A DNA stretch of 64,000 nucleotides, taken from Allochromatium vinosum DSM 180. Its GTDB lineage: Bacteria; Pseudomonadota; Gammaproteobacteria; Chromatiales; Chromatiaceae. Shown here in pieces: positions 61,582 to 64,000 of the stretch; position 1 is the first letter of the stretch, and the number at the start of each line of letters is the position of its first letter. Where the stretch lies: NCBI RefSeq assembly GCF_000025485.1, contig NC_013851.1, positions 425,001-489,000 of the forward strand, given 5' to 3'. Made by a program: the position numbers and the translations under genes. The notes under the pieces are model-generated. The model was not told the origin of the DNA and made no database searches. It saw only the letters and a list, made by a program, of their open reading frames with translations.

Positions 61582-61595
61582 AATTCTATAGAATT
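61582..61595. promoter_or_regulatory. Perfect 14-bp palindrome in a divergent promoter region
   Basis: AATTCTATAGAATT at 61582-61595 is a perfect palindrome in the 120 bp between the divergent transglutaminase-like and hybrid kinase genes. It contains TATAGA on both strands, so it may serve as a shared -10 or as an operator; no good -35 was found. Confidence 0.4.
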
Positions 61596-61669
61596 CGCCT
61601 CGAACAGGGCGTTTGGTTTTCTGATGAGGTCGACGCGATGCAACAGTGGGCGACGGATGGGGCTGAACC

Positions 61670-64000
<2,331 letters not shown>

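Overview
The window is high-GC, densely packed chromosomal DNA from a gammaproteobacterium. Gene orders such as yafS-rnhA-dnaQ, pyrG-kdsA-eno-ftsB-ispD-ispF-truD, minC-minD-minE, dnaX-ybaB-recR with an SRP RNA beside dnaX, and pstS-pstC-pstA-pstB-phoU support this. The style of the accessory genes (several chemoreceptors, PilZ proteins, DUF6394 with an RCK potassium channel, FNR with a perfect FNR box) fits a Chromatiales/Chromatiaceae-like purple sulfur bacterium. That placement is an inference from gene content; no photosynthesis or sulfur-oxidation gene lies in the window.

Layout. 1-1.6 kb: 5' end of uvrB, a PLP aminotransferase and tRNA-Asn with its own promoter and terminator. 1.7-5.3 kb: an HBM-type chemoreceptor divergent from a PocR-domain histidine kinase. 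5.3-11.6 kb: housekeeping genes (trhP, a YcgN-like protein, ogt, xerD, yajQ, dsbC, a PP2C phosphatase, a queuosine-precursor transporter). 11.6-13.0 kb: a decayed accessory island on the minus strand, made of a type I methylase remnant, a small ORF, a zeta-toxin-like kinase broken by one in-frame stop, and a 70-aa ORF, each joined by a 4-bp ATGA overlap. 13.2-15.1 kb: two small proteins and a glycosyltransferase. 15.1-20.8 kb: a Pho-box-controlled pst-phoU phosphate operon with unusually long permease subunits.

20.9-25.8 kb: an esterase, an MltD-like transglycosylase, yafS-rnhA-dnaQ and fnr. 26.1-32.6 kb: pyrG to truD. After truD, where many gammaproteobacteria carry surE-pcm-nlpD-rpoS, there is instead a receiver plus RsbW-like ATPase protein coupled to a TldD/TldE-like pair (32.6-36.4 kb), then a flippase and an Aer-like PAS chemoreceptor. 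39.8-44.2 kb: DUF6394, an RCK potassium channel, a hemerythrin, and a coupled amidoligase/class I glutamine amidotransferase pair. 44.3-46.8 kb: a Ser/Thr-rich protein and two tandem PilZ proteins, one with a nine-G run inside its ligand motif.

46.8-56.8 kb: hemH, dapC-dapD-dapE, minCDE, a HIT hydrolase, recR-ybaB-dnaX and the SRP RNA. 57.0-61.6 kb: secreted or envelope proteins of unclear role, including a DUF2272 protein and a transglutaminase-like protein encoded 4 bp apart. 61.7 kb to the end: a hybrid sensor kinase that runs off the window.

The most unusual parts are the broken restriction/kinase island, the amidoligase pair, and the receiver-ATPase/TldD operon at the expected rpoS locus.
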